The notes under the pieces are model-generated. The model had not been told where the DNA came from and made no database searches. It was given only the letters and a program-made list of their open reading frames with translations. Below are positions 1 through 7,346 of a stretch of 10,178 bases of DNA, one piece after another; positions within the stretch are counted from its first letter, which is position 1; each line of letters starts with the position of its first letter. Both the position numbers and the translations under genes were made by a program. Source of the DNA: Clostridiales bacterium UBA6114 (GTDB lineage: Bacteria > Bacillota > Clostridia > Oscillospirales > Butyricicoccaceae); contig DIWE01000040.1 in the NCBI GenBank assembly GCA_002423435.1, forward strand, positions 1 to 10,178. The letters are read 5' to 3'.

Positions 1-1073
1 GGGTCCCGGATCGACTCGTTGGTATATTCCGCTATCGTTTCCTTTCCCTTGACCATCCCAACGGCAATCGCGTACGGCAGGCTGAACTGCGCGTCGACAA
101 CGGTCTTCGGGTCCGCCTTCGTTTCCGGGGGAATGGTAAGTACCTTGATGGAATATTTGTTGACCTTGGCGAGGATCGAATCGACGTTCGAAACGTCGAC
201 CCCCTGGCGGTACAGATCCAGCGCGCAGTCGGCGAGCGGCGCGGAAAACCGGCAGCAGGCGTGCACCTTGATGCTCGTATCCGCCATTTCCCATCTCTTG
301 CCGAACTCGTCGATGATTTTTCCATAATCCCATATGTCCTTGTAGGAATATGCCCTGATAAACCCGTCCTGGCCGTCCCATACGCTCGTCGGAGCGGTGT
401 ACCCTCTCATCGCCATCAGCGCGCCGAGCGCCCCGCTCATTGCGGGATTGCCCGCCTGAAATCTCTTCGACCAGGTCCCCTGCGCCTTCCACTCGAGAAG
501 CCCCGCCGCCTGGCTTCCGGCAAGGCCCAGCGCATAGGCGATCTTCCCGGAATCAAGGCCCAGAATCTTCGCAGCACCTCCCGCAGCGCCGAAAACGCCG
601 CATGTCCCGGTCGGATGGAAGCCCTGGTAATAGGTTTGTCCCAAGAATGCTTCGCCGAGCCGTATGGTGATTTCCGATCCGTAGGCAAAGGCGGTAATCA
701 GATCCCTGCCGCTTTTTTTGTATCTCTCGGCCAGGGACAAAACCGCCGGGAATACGACGACAGAGGAATGCTGCGTGCCCTCGCGGTGGTCGTCGTCCAT
801 GTCGAACGCGTGACCCATCGTGCCGTTTGCCAGAGCGGCAAGAGGCGCGGAGGTTTTCAAGTTGCAGCCGATTACCGTGCTTGTCGGCTCGCCTCCCAAG
901 TCCTTTACAACGTCGACAATAATCCGGCTTGATTCGATGTGCTTCGACGCGAGGATATTGCCGCACAGATCCAGGATAAATTTTTTGGAATTGTCCACAA
1001 CCGTCTGCGGGAGGTCTTCGAACCGAAGCTTCTCCCCGATTTCGGCAACCTGCTGGGATAGGGTTTTGTTCAT
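1..1073 (-). CDS. MmgE/PrpD family protein (2-methylcitrate dehydratase / cis-aconitate decarboxylase-like), 3' end cut by window
   Basis: This minus-strand gene starts at ATG 1073-1071 and is still open at base 1, giving 357 codons of a family usually about 450 residues long, so the C-terminus lies outside the window. An AGGAGG ribosome binding site (1082-1087) sits 8 nt upstream of the start. Visible family motifs are GHAFDMDD (87-94), a His in TQHSSVV (H102), GFHPTGTCG (151-159), WSKRFQAGN (K203) and IKVHACCR (K269 and the Cys pair). They fall at the spacing expected for the catalytic His and Lys residues of the MmgE/PrpD fold. Known members dehydrate 2-methylcitrate or decarboxylate cis-aconitate, and many have no proven substrate. 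The gene has its own sigma-54-type promoter, of the same design as the one driving the neighbouring transporter-isomerase-hydratase-lyase operon, so a role in the same pathway is inferred. The family call is firm; the exact reaction is not known. Confidence 0.93.
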   Translation of the reverse strand, partial: MNKTLSQQVAEIGEKLRFEDLPQTVVDNSKKFILDLCGNILASKHIESSRIIVDVVKDLGGEPTSTVIGCNLKTSAPLAALANGTMGHAFDMDDDHREGTQHSSVVVFPAVLSLAERYKKSGRDLITAFAYGSEITIRLGEAFLGQTYYQGFHPTGTCGVFGAAGGAAKILGLDSGKIAYALGLAGSQAAGLLEWKAQGTWSKRFQAGNPAMSGALGALMAMRGYTAPTSVWDGQDGFIRAYSYKDIWDYGKIIDEFGKRWEMADTSIKVHACCRFSAPLADCALDLYRQGVDVSNVDSILAKVNKYSIKVLTIPPETKADPKTVVDAQFSLPYAIAVGMVKGKETIAEYTNESIRD

Positions 1074-1117
1074 AGCGTTATCCTCCTAATTTGAATTGAT
1101 CGGGCCGCGGCGAAGTC

Positions 1118-1131
1118 GCCATATTCCGGCC
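1118..1131 (-). promoter_or_regulatory. Conserved leader box, copy 1
   Basis: On the minus strand this reads GGCCGGAATATGGC. A 13/14 match, GGCCGGAACATGGC, lies at 8474-8487. Both copies sit about 30 nt downstream of the -12 GC of their respective sigma-54 promoters, so they would be in the early transcribed leader. The function is unknown; it may be part of a regulator or RNA-level signal, or a remnant of promoter duplication. Next to this copy, 1109-1120 (GGCGA-AG-TCGCC) can form a short hairpin that is not obvious in the other leader. Confidence 0.4.
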
Positions 1132-1159
1132 TTTTCCTTTGGACCCTACCATTTTCCAT

Positions 1160-1177
1160 AAGCAAAACCTATGCCAG
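1160..1177 (-). promoter_or_regulatory. Sigma-54 (-24/-12) promoter of the MmgE/PrpD gene
   Basis: The minus strand reads CTGGCATAGGTTTTGCTT. This fits the RpoN consensus TGGCAY-N5-TTGCW, with the invariant GG (1175-1174) and GC (1163-1162) exactly 10 nt apart. Transcription should begin near 1150, giving a leader of about 77 nt before the ATG at 1073. The matching promoter at 8515-8532 differs at only two of 18 positions. Such promoters need an ATP-dependent enhancer-binding activator, which is not encoded in this window. Confidence 0.85.
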
Positions 1178-1246
1178 CATCCGCAAAATCCCTTATTTCC
1201 CCTGTTTTGTATCATTTGCGGCAAATTTTATATCCCCGCCCGGCCA

Positions 1247-1300
1247 TTGCAGCATTTTTCAAGGTTACTTTACGTTGCATCGTGCAACACTGTGTTGCAT
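1247..1300 (-). promoter_or_regulatory. Upstream activator site (enhancer-like) for the sigma-54 promoter, copy 1
   Basis: A 33-bp block (1247-1279) matches 8600-8632 at 32 of 33 positions. It runs into the inverted repeat GTTGCATCGTGCAAC (1274-1288), followed by a third half-site GTTGCA at 1294-1299. The palindrome centre lies about 118 bp upstream of the -12 GC, a normal distance for binding of a sigma-54 enhancer protein. The sequence between this site and the promoter (about 1180-1246) is not conserved with the other copy, so the match looks like a functional element rather than bulk duplication. Confidence 0.75.
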
Positions 1301-1314
1301 ATAAGGGTTCGCAA

Positions 1315-1362
1315 TATTAAAAGCGCCGGGGCTGCCGTTTTCGGCAGCCCCGGTACTTTTTT
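1315..1362 (-). terminator. Strong intrinsic terminator of the hydratase operon, potentially bidirectional
   Basis: A perfect 12-bp GC-rich stem (CCGGGGCTGCCG at 1326-1337, CGGCAGCCCCGG at 1342-1353) closes a TTTT loop. Read on the minus strand it follows the stop codon of the small hydratase subunit by about 18 nt and is followed by CGCTTTTAATATT. Read on the plus strand it is followed by six T residues (1357-1362), so it could stop transcription from both sides. It separates the six-gene operon from the next promoter unit. Confidence 0.88.
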
Positions 1363-1371
1363 ATGACATAC

Positions 1372-1845
1372 TTATTTGATGGAAGCCAATAATCCGCCCG
1401 CGTCGATGATTTTCCGGACAAACGGGGGAAACGCGCCCGCCTTGTAGCTTAAGCCGCTGCTTAAATTTTTAATTTCGCCTTTTCCAAAATCCACCGCAAG
1501 CCTGTCGCCGTCGCGGATGTCCGCCGCGGCCTCGGGGGATTCCAGTATCGCAAGCCCGATGTTGATCGCGTTGCGGTAAAAAATCCTTGCGAAGCTCGCC
1601 GCGATGACGCAGGAAACGCCGCACGCCTTGATTGCGATCGGGGCGTGTTCCCTAGACGAGCCGCAGCCGAAATTCTGCCCCGCCACAATGATGTCCCCGG
1701 GCTTCACCTTTTTGGAAAACTGCGCGTCAATATCCTCCATGCAATGCTCCGCGAGATCCTTATTGTCCTTTAAGGCCAGATAGCGCGCCGGAAGAATGAC
1801 GTCGGTGTCCACATGGTCCCCGTACTTAAATACTTTGCCTTCCAT
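1372..1845 (-). CDS. LeuD/DmdB-type hydro-lyase small subunit (3-isopropylmalate dehydratase family; probable dimethylmaleate hydratase small subunit)
   Basis: This 157-residue protein is the swivel-domain subunit of a two-subunit aconitase-superfamily hydratase. It shows DHVDTDVILPARYL (10-23), the NFGCGSSREHAP signature (58-69) and FARIFYRNAINIGL (85-98). A GGGAGG ribosome binding site (1854-1859) is 8 nt before the ATG. The gene begins 1 nt after the large-subunit stop, as expected for a co-translated pair. In this family the loop after the TDxILPxRY motif contacts the substrate side chain; here it reads YLAL (22-25). I recall YLRT- and YLVY-type loops for homoaconitase and isopropylmalate isomerase respectively. 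No leucine biosynthesis genes are nearby, while a PrpF-type isomerase and a C-C lyase are, so hydration of dimethylmaleate (DmdB role) or a methylaconitate-like acid is more likely than a leucine pathway role. The family call is firm; the substrate is inferred. Confidence 0.92.
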   Translation of the reverse strand: MEGKVFKYGDHVDTDVILPARYLALKDNKDLAEHCMEDIDAQFSKKVKPGDIIVAGQNFGCGSSREHAPIAIKACGVSCVIAASFARIFYRNAINIGLAILESPEAAADIRDGDRLAVDFGKGEIKNLSSGLSYKAGAFPPFVRKIIDAGGLLASIK

Positions 1846-1846
1846 T

Positions 1847-3160
1847 TTACCGGCCTCCCGGAGCGCAGGGAGACGAAATCTCGCCCGACAGCGCCGACGC
1901 CGCGGCGACCGCCGGACCCGCGAGATACACCTCGGAGCTCATAGTTCCCATGCGCCCTACAAAATTTCTGTTGGTTGTCGAAACACATCTCTCATGATCG
2001 GCCAGCACGCCCATATGCCCCCCGTTGCACGGGCCGCAGGTCGGTGTGCTCACAACCGCGCCCGCTTCCAGGAACGTTTCAATCAGGCCTTCTTGCAGGC
2101 ACTCGAGGTAAATCCGCTGGGTCGCCGGGACGACGATGCAGCGCACATTCTTATGTATTTTGTTTCCCCGCAGGATTTCCGCCGCCTGCCGCAGGTCGCT
2201 TAAGCGGCCGTTTGTGCAGCAGCCGATGACAACCTGGTGGATACCCACCCCCTTAAACTCGGAAGCCGGTTTGACATTGGACGGCAGGTGGGGCGCCGCC
2301 ACGAGCGGCTCAAGCTTCGACAGATCGATTTTCAGTTCCCGGCCGTACCTTGCGTCCGCGTCCGCTTCGACGGGGGTATATGCGCGGAAAACCCTGCCCT
2401 TTAAATATTCGTGCGTTTTGTCGTCCGCCGGGAATATCCCGTTCTTTGCCCCCGCTTCGATCACCATGTTGCAGATTGCAAAGCGGTCGTCGACCGGCAC
2501 CGACGAAATCCCCTCGCCCGCGAATTCGATCGATTGGTACCGGGCGCCGTCGACGCCGATTTTACCTATGATGTACAAAATCAGGTCCTTTCCTCCGACA
2601 TAACGAGGAAAAGCGCCCGAAAGCCCGACCCTGATGCCGTCCGGAACCTTGAACCAGCCTTTTCCGGTCACCATTCCCGCCGCCATGTCTGTGCTCCCGA
2701 TCCCGGTCGAAAAGGCGCCGAGGGCGCCGTAGGTGCAGGTGTGGGAGTCCGCGCCGATAATGAGTTCTCCCGGCGCCACCAGGCCGAGCTCGGGCAAAAG
2801 CGCGTGCTCGATGCCGACCCGGCCGGTGTCATAAAAATTTGTAATTTCATGTTTCCGGGCGAATTCGCGGACAAAAGCACAGTTCTGGGCTGCTTTAATG
2901 TCCTTGTTCGGCGTGAAGTGATCCATCACGAGCACAATCTTTTCCCGGCTGAAAATATGGGTATGCCCGAACCGCTCCATCTCCTGTATCGCGATCGGCG
3001 CCGTTACGTCGCTGCCCATCACCAGATCAAGCCCGGCTTCGATCAGCTCCCCGGGCTTTACGTCCGCGAGTCCGCTGTGGCGGGCAAGGATCTTCTGCGT
3101 CATTGTCATTCCCACCGGAGATTTCCCCCTTTGATATGACTTCAGATATGCTGTTTTCAT
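1847..3160 (-). CDS. LeuC/DmdA-type hydro-lyase large subunit (4Fe-4S, aconitase superfamily; probable dimethylmaleate hydratase large subunit)
   Basis: This 437-residue protein is the iron-sulfur subunit partnering the small subunit just downstream. It carries MDHFTP (79-84), IGADSHTCTYGALGAF (135-150), GCCTNGRLSDL (313-323), TPTCGPCNGGH (372-382) and NRNFVGRMG (398-406). The likely 4Fe-4S ligands are C315, C375 and C378. The NRNFxGRMG ending and length fit the LeuC2/homoaconitase/DmdA branch rather than the longer bacterial LeuC. I chose ATG 3160-3158, which overlaps the stop of the upstream isomerase gene as TGATG, indicating translational coupling; a TTG one codon earlier (3163) is the alternative. 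The expected reaction is reversible trans-addition of water to a cis-unsaturated di- or tricarboxylate, for example dimethylmaleate to 2,3-dimethylmalate. The substrate is inferred only from neighbours. The oxygen-sensitive cluster fits an anaerobe. Confidence 0.92.
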   Translation of the reverse strand: MKTAYLKSYQRGKSPVGMTMTQKILARHSGLADVKPGELIEAGLDLVMGSDVTAPIAIQEMERFGHTHIFSREKIVLVMDHFTPNKDIKAAQNCAFVREFARKHEITNFYDTGRVGIEHALLPELGLVAPGELIIGADSHTCTYGALGAFSTGIGSTDMAAGMVTGKGWFKVPDGIRVGLSGAFPRYVGGKDLILYIIGKIGVDGARYQSIEFAGEGISSVPVDDRFAICNMVIEAGAKNGIFPADDKTHEYLKGRVFRAYTPVEADADARYGRELKIDLSKLEPLVAAPHLPSNVKPASEFKGVGIHQVVIGCCTNGRLSDLRQAAEILRGNKIHKNVRCIVVPATQRIYLECLQEGLIETFLEAGAVVSTPTCGPCNGGHMGVLADHERCVSTTNRNFVGRMGTMSSEVYLAGPAVAAASALSGEISSPCAPGGR

Positions 3161-4323
3161 CAATCATCCAGATAATAGCGGGGTACATAGATATACCCTT
3201 CCATGATCCTTCTCGCGGTTCTGCCGATCGCCGCCCGTTTTAACACATGCGCGCCGTTTTCCTTTTCCACGGCAATTTCCGCCTCGATCACGCCGCTCGG
3301 ATGCCCGAAACGGATGATTCCGTTTTGGGGCTTTGCCCCCATAGCGTCGTTTACGACCGTACCCTCGATCGCGGCGGCGGCGCCGGTGCACACGGTGGCC
3401 GTGCCGGAATAGGTCTTGTGCATCACTTGCATAAACATGCACCTGGAGACAAAATCAACGGCCTCCGCCCCGATCGTTTCTCCGGTTGTAAAGCTTTCAT
3501 AGGCGCGCGGCGGGGAAACGAACGCAATCAGAGGCACCGCGCGCATCCCGGCGGTCGCGTCCCGCCAATTTGCGACAAGCCCGATCTTAAACGCGGCCAT
3601 TGCCCTGATCCTTTCCAGCCGGTCCAAAAGCTCCCTGTCGCCGTCGACCTCCTTTGGCGGTTCCGTGCCCGTAAGGCCCAGGTCCTCGGCTTTGACGAAC
3701 ACCATGGGGCTTGCGGCGTCGACCAGCGACACCGTGATCTTCCCAACGCCGGGCACATCCAGGACATCCTTCACATTGCCGGTCGGCAGGAGCTTTCCCG
3801 TTTTGCTCCCCGCGGTGCCGGCGAAATCGATTTTCAGATGCGCGCCCGGCCTCGGCACCCCGGCGATCCGGTAATCTCCCTTTACGACGGGCTTTCCGTC
3901 CTTTACGGGGATTTCCGCGACGAGCATTTTCTGCGTGTTGGTGTTGTAAATGCGCACCTTTGTGACAGGCTCCACCGCGCGGACCAGACCCTGTTCAATG
4001 GCATAGGGCCCGACCGCCGAGGAAATGTTCCCGCAGTTTGAGCCGTAGTCGATAAACGTCGAGTTGATGTCCACCTGGCCGAAGGTGTAGTTAAGATCGG
4101 CGCCCGGCACGGACGGGGGCCCGATGACGGCGAGCTTGCTCGTAAGAGGGTCCGCTCCGGCGATGCCGTCTATTTGCCTTGTGTCCGGGCTTCCGAAAAT
4201 CGCGAGAATAATCCTGTTTTTAAGCTCCGGGTCCGCCGGCAGCTCGTTTTCCATCAGGAAAACCGCTCTGCTGGTACCACCGCGCATGATGACGCACCAA
4301 AATTTTTCACTGTCGCGATACAT
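3160..4323 (-). CDS. PrpF/Mii family isomerase (methylitaconate delta-isomerase or 2-methylaconitate isomerase)
   Basis: This 387-residue protein has the diaminopimelate epimerase-like PrpF fold. Motifs are MRGGTSR (13-19), DPLTSKLAV (58-66), GSNCGNISSAVGP (94-106), HKTYSGTATVCTGAAA (302-317), RFGHPSGVI (338-346) and RTARRIMEG near the C-terminus. S18, K63 and C97 fall one position after the residues I recall as Ser17, Lys62 and Cys96 of E. barkeri methylitaconate isomerase. C312 is a candidate for the second conserved cysteine. Members shift a double bond by proton transfer without cofactor: 3-methylitaconate to dimethylmaleate (Mii), trans- to cis-2-methylaconitate (PrpF), or oxalomesaconate tautomerisation (GalD). 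The hydratase and lyase partners here favour Mii or PrpF. The gene follows the lyase by 34 nt and overlaps the next gene by one base, so it is the fourth gene of the operon. The family is certain; the choice between substrates is open. Confidence 0.92.
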   Translation of the reverse strand: MYRDSEKFWCVIMRGGTSRAVFLMENELPADPELKNRIILAIFGSPDTRQIDGIAGADPLTSKLAVIGPPSVPGADLNYTFGQVDINSTFIDYGSNCGNISSAVGPYAIEQGLVRAVEPVTKVRIYNTNTQKMLVAEIPVKDGKPVVKGDYRIAGVPRPGAHLKIDFAGTAGSKTGKLLPTGNVKDVLDVPGVGKITVSLVDAASPMVFVKAEDLGLTGTEPPKEVDGDRELLDRLERIRAMAAFKIGLVANWRDATAGMRAVPLIAFVSPPRAYESFTTGETIGAEAVDFVSRCMFMQVMHKTYSGTATVCTGAAAAIEGTVVNDAMGAKPQNGIIRFGHPSGVIEAEIAVEKENGAHVLKRAAIGRTARRIMEGYIYVPRYYLDD

Positions 4324-4357
4324 TCATACCACTCTCTTTCTTCATTCCGGGCGGCGA

Positions 4358-5263
4358 TTATTTCTTGAACTTAAAGGTATCGACTTCATAGCGCTTTTCC
4401 ATCTGTTCGAGCTGCGGAAGTCCGACAATATCGGTATACTCCTTGAAGGTGGCCAGCTTTTCGAGGACGCCTCCGGTCGTATCCTTTTCTCTAAGCTCCG
4501 AAAGGACGGCCTGCATCGCTTTCGCGGCGGCAAAAATGGTGGTGCACGGGAAAATAACGATGTCAAACCCAAGATCCTGCAGCTCTTTTGTGGTGAGAAG
4601 CGGCGTTTTGCCGTTTTCCACCTGATTTACGAACTTCCAGCCCTTTGCCTTCTCGCCGATCATCCGCAGCTCTTCAACCGACGCCGGCGCGTCGATATAG
4701 ACAATGTCGGCCCCGGCCTCGTAGTAGGCGAGGATCCGCTCGATCGCCTCGTTGATGCCGTGGGTCGCCCGTGCGTCGGTCCTCGCGATGATCAGCATTT
4801 CCTCTCTCGCGTCGATACAGGCCCTGATTTTTTCACAATGCTCCTCCACCGGGATCACGGCCTTTTTTTCCATATGCCCGCATCTTTTCGGAAACACCTG
4901 ATCCTCGATATGGACCGCCGCCACCCCGGCCCTTTCAAACTCGCGGATCGTGCGATAGACGTTTAACGGGTTGCCGTACCCGGTGTCCACGTCGCCGATC
5001 AGCGGGATGTTTAGGACGGAGGTCATGTTTTGGCAAACCGTGACCATTTCGTTGAGCGTCATTAAACCGTAGTCCGGCTGGCCGAGAATGGAGCCTGACG
5101 CCCCGAAGCCGGTCATAAAGGCGGCTTTAAACCCCGCCTGCTCGACAAGCCTCGCGGACAAAGCGTCGTAGCACCCCGGTGCCACGACGATCTCCGGTTT
5201 TTCGAGCAGTTCTTTTAATTTTCTTGCATTGGATTTTTCTTTCGCTTTCAGTTCTTTTGCCAT
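4358..5263 (-). CDS. Isocitrate lyase/PEP mutase superfamily lyase (probable 2,3-dimethylmalate lyase; methylisocitrate lyase possible)
   Basis: This 301-residue TIM-barrel enzyme shows GDVDTGYGN (90-98, with metal-binding D91/D93), HIEDQVFPKRCGH (118-130, with catalytic C128 in the lyase KRCGH loop) and ARTDAR (160-165). The KRCGH cysteine marks a C-C lyase rather than a phosphonate mutase. An AGAGGTG ribosome binding site precedes the ATG at 5263. In methylisocitrate lyase (PrpB) the substrate loop contains a TEFG-type motif, whereas here the matching place reads VENGKTPLL. That is closer to the dimethylmalate lyase/oxaloacetate hydrolase branch. The expected reaction is retro-aldol/Claisen cleavage releasing pyruvate (or oxaloacetate) plus a carboxylate, e.g. 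2,3-dimethylmalate to propionate plus pyruvate. It sits between the transporter and the isomerase in one operon, making it the likely last step that delivers central metabolites. The superfamily is firm, the substrate probable only. Confidence 0.9.
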   Translation of the reverse strand: MAKELKAKEKSNARKLKELLEKPEIVVAPGCYDALSARLVEQAGFKAAFMTGFGASGSILGQPDYGLMTLNEMVTVCQNMTSVLNIPLIGDVDTGYGNPLNVYRTIREFERAGVAAVHIEDQVFPKRCGHMEKKAVIPVEEHCEKIRACIDAREEMLIIARTDARATHGINEAIERILAYYEAGADIVYIDAPASVEELRMIGEKAKGWKFVNQVENGKTPLLTTKELQDLGFDIVIFPCTTIFAAAKAMQAVLSELREKDTTGGVLEKLATFKEYTDIVGLPQLEQMEKRYEVDTFKFKK

Positions 5264-5315
5264 TTAAATATTCACCTCTAAGTAAAATAATTTGTTTGAC
5301 ACGTGCCGCAGCCGT

Positions 5316-7277
5316 TTACCGCGGGTCCTCTACTGCTTTCATTGCGGCAGGCGCAGCCGGACCTCTTCGCGCCTGAATGTAGTTGACCGTCAGCGCGGCG
5401 GCAATCATCAAAAAGCCGATTAAATCGGTTATCGCCCCCGGCATGACCATCAATAATCCGCCCGCAATACAAGCAAGCCGCAGCAGCAAGTTTACGCTTG
5501 TCTTGAAATAGCCGGCGAGGCCTATCGCGCAGGCAACGACCCCGATACAGGCCATTGTGAAATCCTTCATGATAGCAAAAGCCGTGCCCTCCATAAGCAG
5601 GGTAGGCGAATCGATGAACATAAACGGGATCACAAGCGCTACGACCCCCAGCCGCATGGAGGTCACGGCGCATTTCATCGGATTGCACTCGGCAATGGCA
5701 GCGCCGACATACGACGCCAGCGCGATCGGCGGGGTGATCTGCGCGAGACAGGAAAAATAAAAAACAAACATCTGGGTTCCGAGCGGGTCGAAGCCCATCT
5801 TGAGCAGAGCCGGGGCGACAACAGACGCGCCGACGACATACGCTGCCGTCGCGGGAAGCCCCATGCCGAGGATGATTGTGACAAGCATCCCCGCCACAAG
5901 GGCAATCCAAAGGGAATCTCCGGAAAGAGAAACGAGAGCCGAAGCAAATTTAATCCCAAGCCCGGTGACGGAAATGCACCCGACGACGATGCCCGCCGTA
6001 GCGCAGCAAAGAGAGAGCGTCACAATATCAATCATGCCCTTGGAAAAAGCGTCCAAAATCTTTTTAAGCGTCATTTTATTGTTTTTTGTAAACCAGCTGA
6101 CAATGAGCAGCGCGATAATCGACATAAGCGCCGATTTCATAACCGGATAGTAAATAAAGACCAGGAAAAGCAATACGCAGACCGGGATGATCACCAAAAG
6201 GCCGTCCCTGATCGACTGTATTTTAGGAGGCAGCTCCTCTTTTCTCATGCCTACAAGCCCAAGCCGCTTGGACTCATAGTGAACGACAAAGAACGCGCAG
6301 ATGTAATAGATCAGCGCGGGGATGGCCGCAGCCTTTACGATTTTCAGATAGGAAATCCCTAAAATCTCGGCCATAATAAATGCCCCGGCGCCCATGACAG
6401 GGGGCGCCAGCGTACCGCCCGTCGACGCCACCGCCTCGATCGCTCCGGCCATATGGCTGGAAAAGCCCATTTTTTTCATCATCGGGATTGTAAACTGGCC
6501 GGTCGTCGCGACATTGGCCGAAGCGCTTCCGGACACCATCCCCATAAGCCCGCTGGAAACGACGGCGACCTTGCCGGGGCCTCCCGCATATTTTCCGGCA
6601 AACGCCACGGCGATGCGCATCAGCTTGTCGCCCGCCCCCGAAACCAGGAGAAACGAGCCGAACAGCGTAAACATAAAGATCATTTTTGAGCTTACCTGCG
6701 TAGGCGAGCCCCATACGCCCTCCGTCGTCATGTATTGAATCGACATGAACCTGACAAAGGACGCGCCCCTATGCCCGAATACGCCGGGAATCACAGGCCC
6801 CAAAAAGGAATACGCCGTAAAGGCCAGAGCGATGATCGGCAGAACGATCCCCATGACTCTCCGGCACCCTTCGAGAATCAGCAGAATCAGGATTACCGCA
6901 AACATAAGATCCATCCTGTTCGGCTTTGCAACGCGGTCTATAATACCCTGCCAGTCATAGATGATATATCCCGTGACCACCATGGAAAGGATGGAAAAAA
7001 TATAGTCGTAAAAGGCGATCCGTTCCTTTTCGGGATTCGGGGCGGTGCTTTTCGCCCTGTAAACAAGGAAAACAAGGCTCAGGGTAAAAAAGAGGTGGAT
7101 TGCCATATGCACCTGAAGCGTATAGTATGCGATCAGCATGGAATACAGGTGGATGATCACTCCCAGGACGCTCCACCAATAAATAATCTGTGTCTCGATT
7201 TTTCCAAGGTGGCGTTTATTGGATTTGTTTAATGACTGCTGCACAGGTGTTTTTGCTTTGTGCTTTCTCGAAAACAA
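5316..7277 (-). CDS. TRAP transporter fused permease (4TM + 12TM, TAXI-associated)
   Basis: This 653-residue, strongly hydrophobic membrane protein combines the small DctQ-like and large DctM-like TRAP subunits, as is usual for TAXI systems. Roughly residues 30-160 hold the first group of helices. The large-subunit motifs follow: GHRGASFVRFMSIQYM (168-183), GGPGKVAVVSSGLMGMVSGS (232-251), SASANVATTG (251-260) and TGGTLAPPVMGAGAF (286-300). The start is TTG 7277-7275, supported by AGGTGAG (7283-7289) at good spacing; the next in-frame Met (residue 47) would remove the first helix. It couples ion influx to uptake of an organic acid delivered by the binding protein encoded 69 nt upstream. The 52-nt gap to the lyase gene contains no clear terminator, so the genes are probably co-transcribed. 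The neighbours suggest a methylated or unsaturated di- or tricarboxylate as the solute; the sequence does not prove this. Confidence 0.94.
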   Translation of the reverse strand: MFSRKHKAKTPVQQSLNKSNKRHLGKIETQIIYWWSVLGVIIHLYSMLIAYYTLQVHMAIHLFFTLSLVFLVYRAKSTAPNPEKERIAFYDYIFSILSMVVTGYIIYDWQGIIDRVAKPNRMDLMFAVILILLILEGCRRVMGIVLPIIALAFTAYSFLGPVIPGVFGHRGASFVRFMSIQYMTTEGVWGSPTQVSSKMIFMFTLFGSFLLVSGAGDKLMRIAVAFAGKYAGGPGKVAVVSSGLMGMVSGSASANVATTGQFTIPMMKKMGFSSHMAGAIEAVASTGGTLAPPVMGAGAFIMAEILGISYLKIVKAAAIPALIYYICAFFVVHYESKRLGLVGMRKEELPPKIQSIRDGLLVIIPVCVLLFLVFIYYPVMKSALMSIIALLIVSWFTKNNKMTLKKILDAFSKGMIDIVTLSLCCATAGIVVGCISVTGLGIKFASALVSLSGDSLWIALVAGMLVTIILGMGLPATAAYVVGASVVAPALLKMGFDPLGTQMFVFYFSCLAQITPPIALASYVGAAIAECNPMKCAVTSMRLGVVALVIPFMFIDSPTLLMEGTAFAIMKDFTMACIGVVACAIGLAGYFKTSVNLLLRLACIAGGLLMVMPGAITDLIGFLMIAAALTVNYIQARRGPAAPAAMKAVEDPR

Positions 7278-7346
7278 ATTTGCTCACCTACTTCATTTAA
7301 ATAGATAACTGCGCGCCTCATCGACCCGAAGCAGTCTTGCCAAGGT

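Noticed and set aside
261..932. 223-codon open frame on the plus strand
   Set aside because: It lies fully opposite the MmgE/PrpD gene, whose motifs are clear; its product is Arg/Pro-rich with no recognisable domain. A shadow of the real gene.
1139..1366. Small plus-strand open frame across the MmgE/PrpD promoter region
   Set aside because: It overlaps the sigma-54 promoter, activator site and terminator hairpin. The similar open frame at 8477-8683 arises from the same conserved regulatory sequence, not from a conserved peptide.
1372..3160. LeuC/LeuD pair as a leucine biosynthesis enzyme
   Set aside because: No leuA, leuB or ilv genes are adjacent. The pair is translationally coupled to a PrpF-type isomerase and shares an operon with a lyase and transporter, under a sigma-54 promoter. 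A catabolic role fits better, though sequence alone does not exclude isopropylmalate activity.
2411..4966. Long plus-strand open frames (2411-3139, 3247-4041, 4124-4966)
   Set aside because: Each is antisense to a well-supported minus-strand enzyme gene, has no ribosome binding site of note and no family motif. High GC in third positions readily creates such frames.
1..5263. A standard 2-methylcitrate cycle for propionate
   Set aside because: No methylcitrate synthase is visible, the hydratase is a two-subunit LeuCD type rather than AcnD/AcnB, and the lyase lacks the PrpB TEFG-type motif. Kept only as an alternative because a PrpD-like gene is present.
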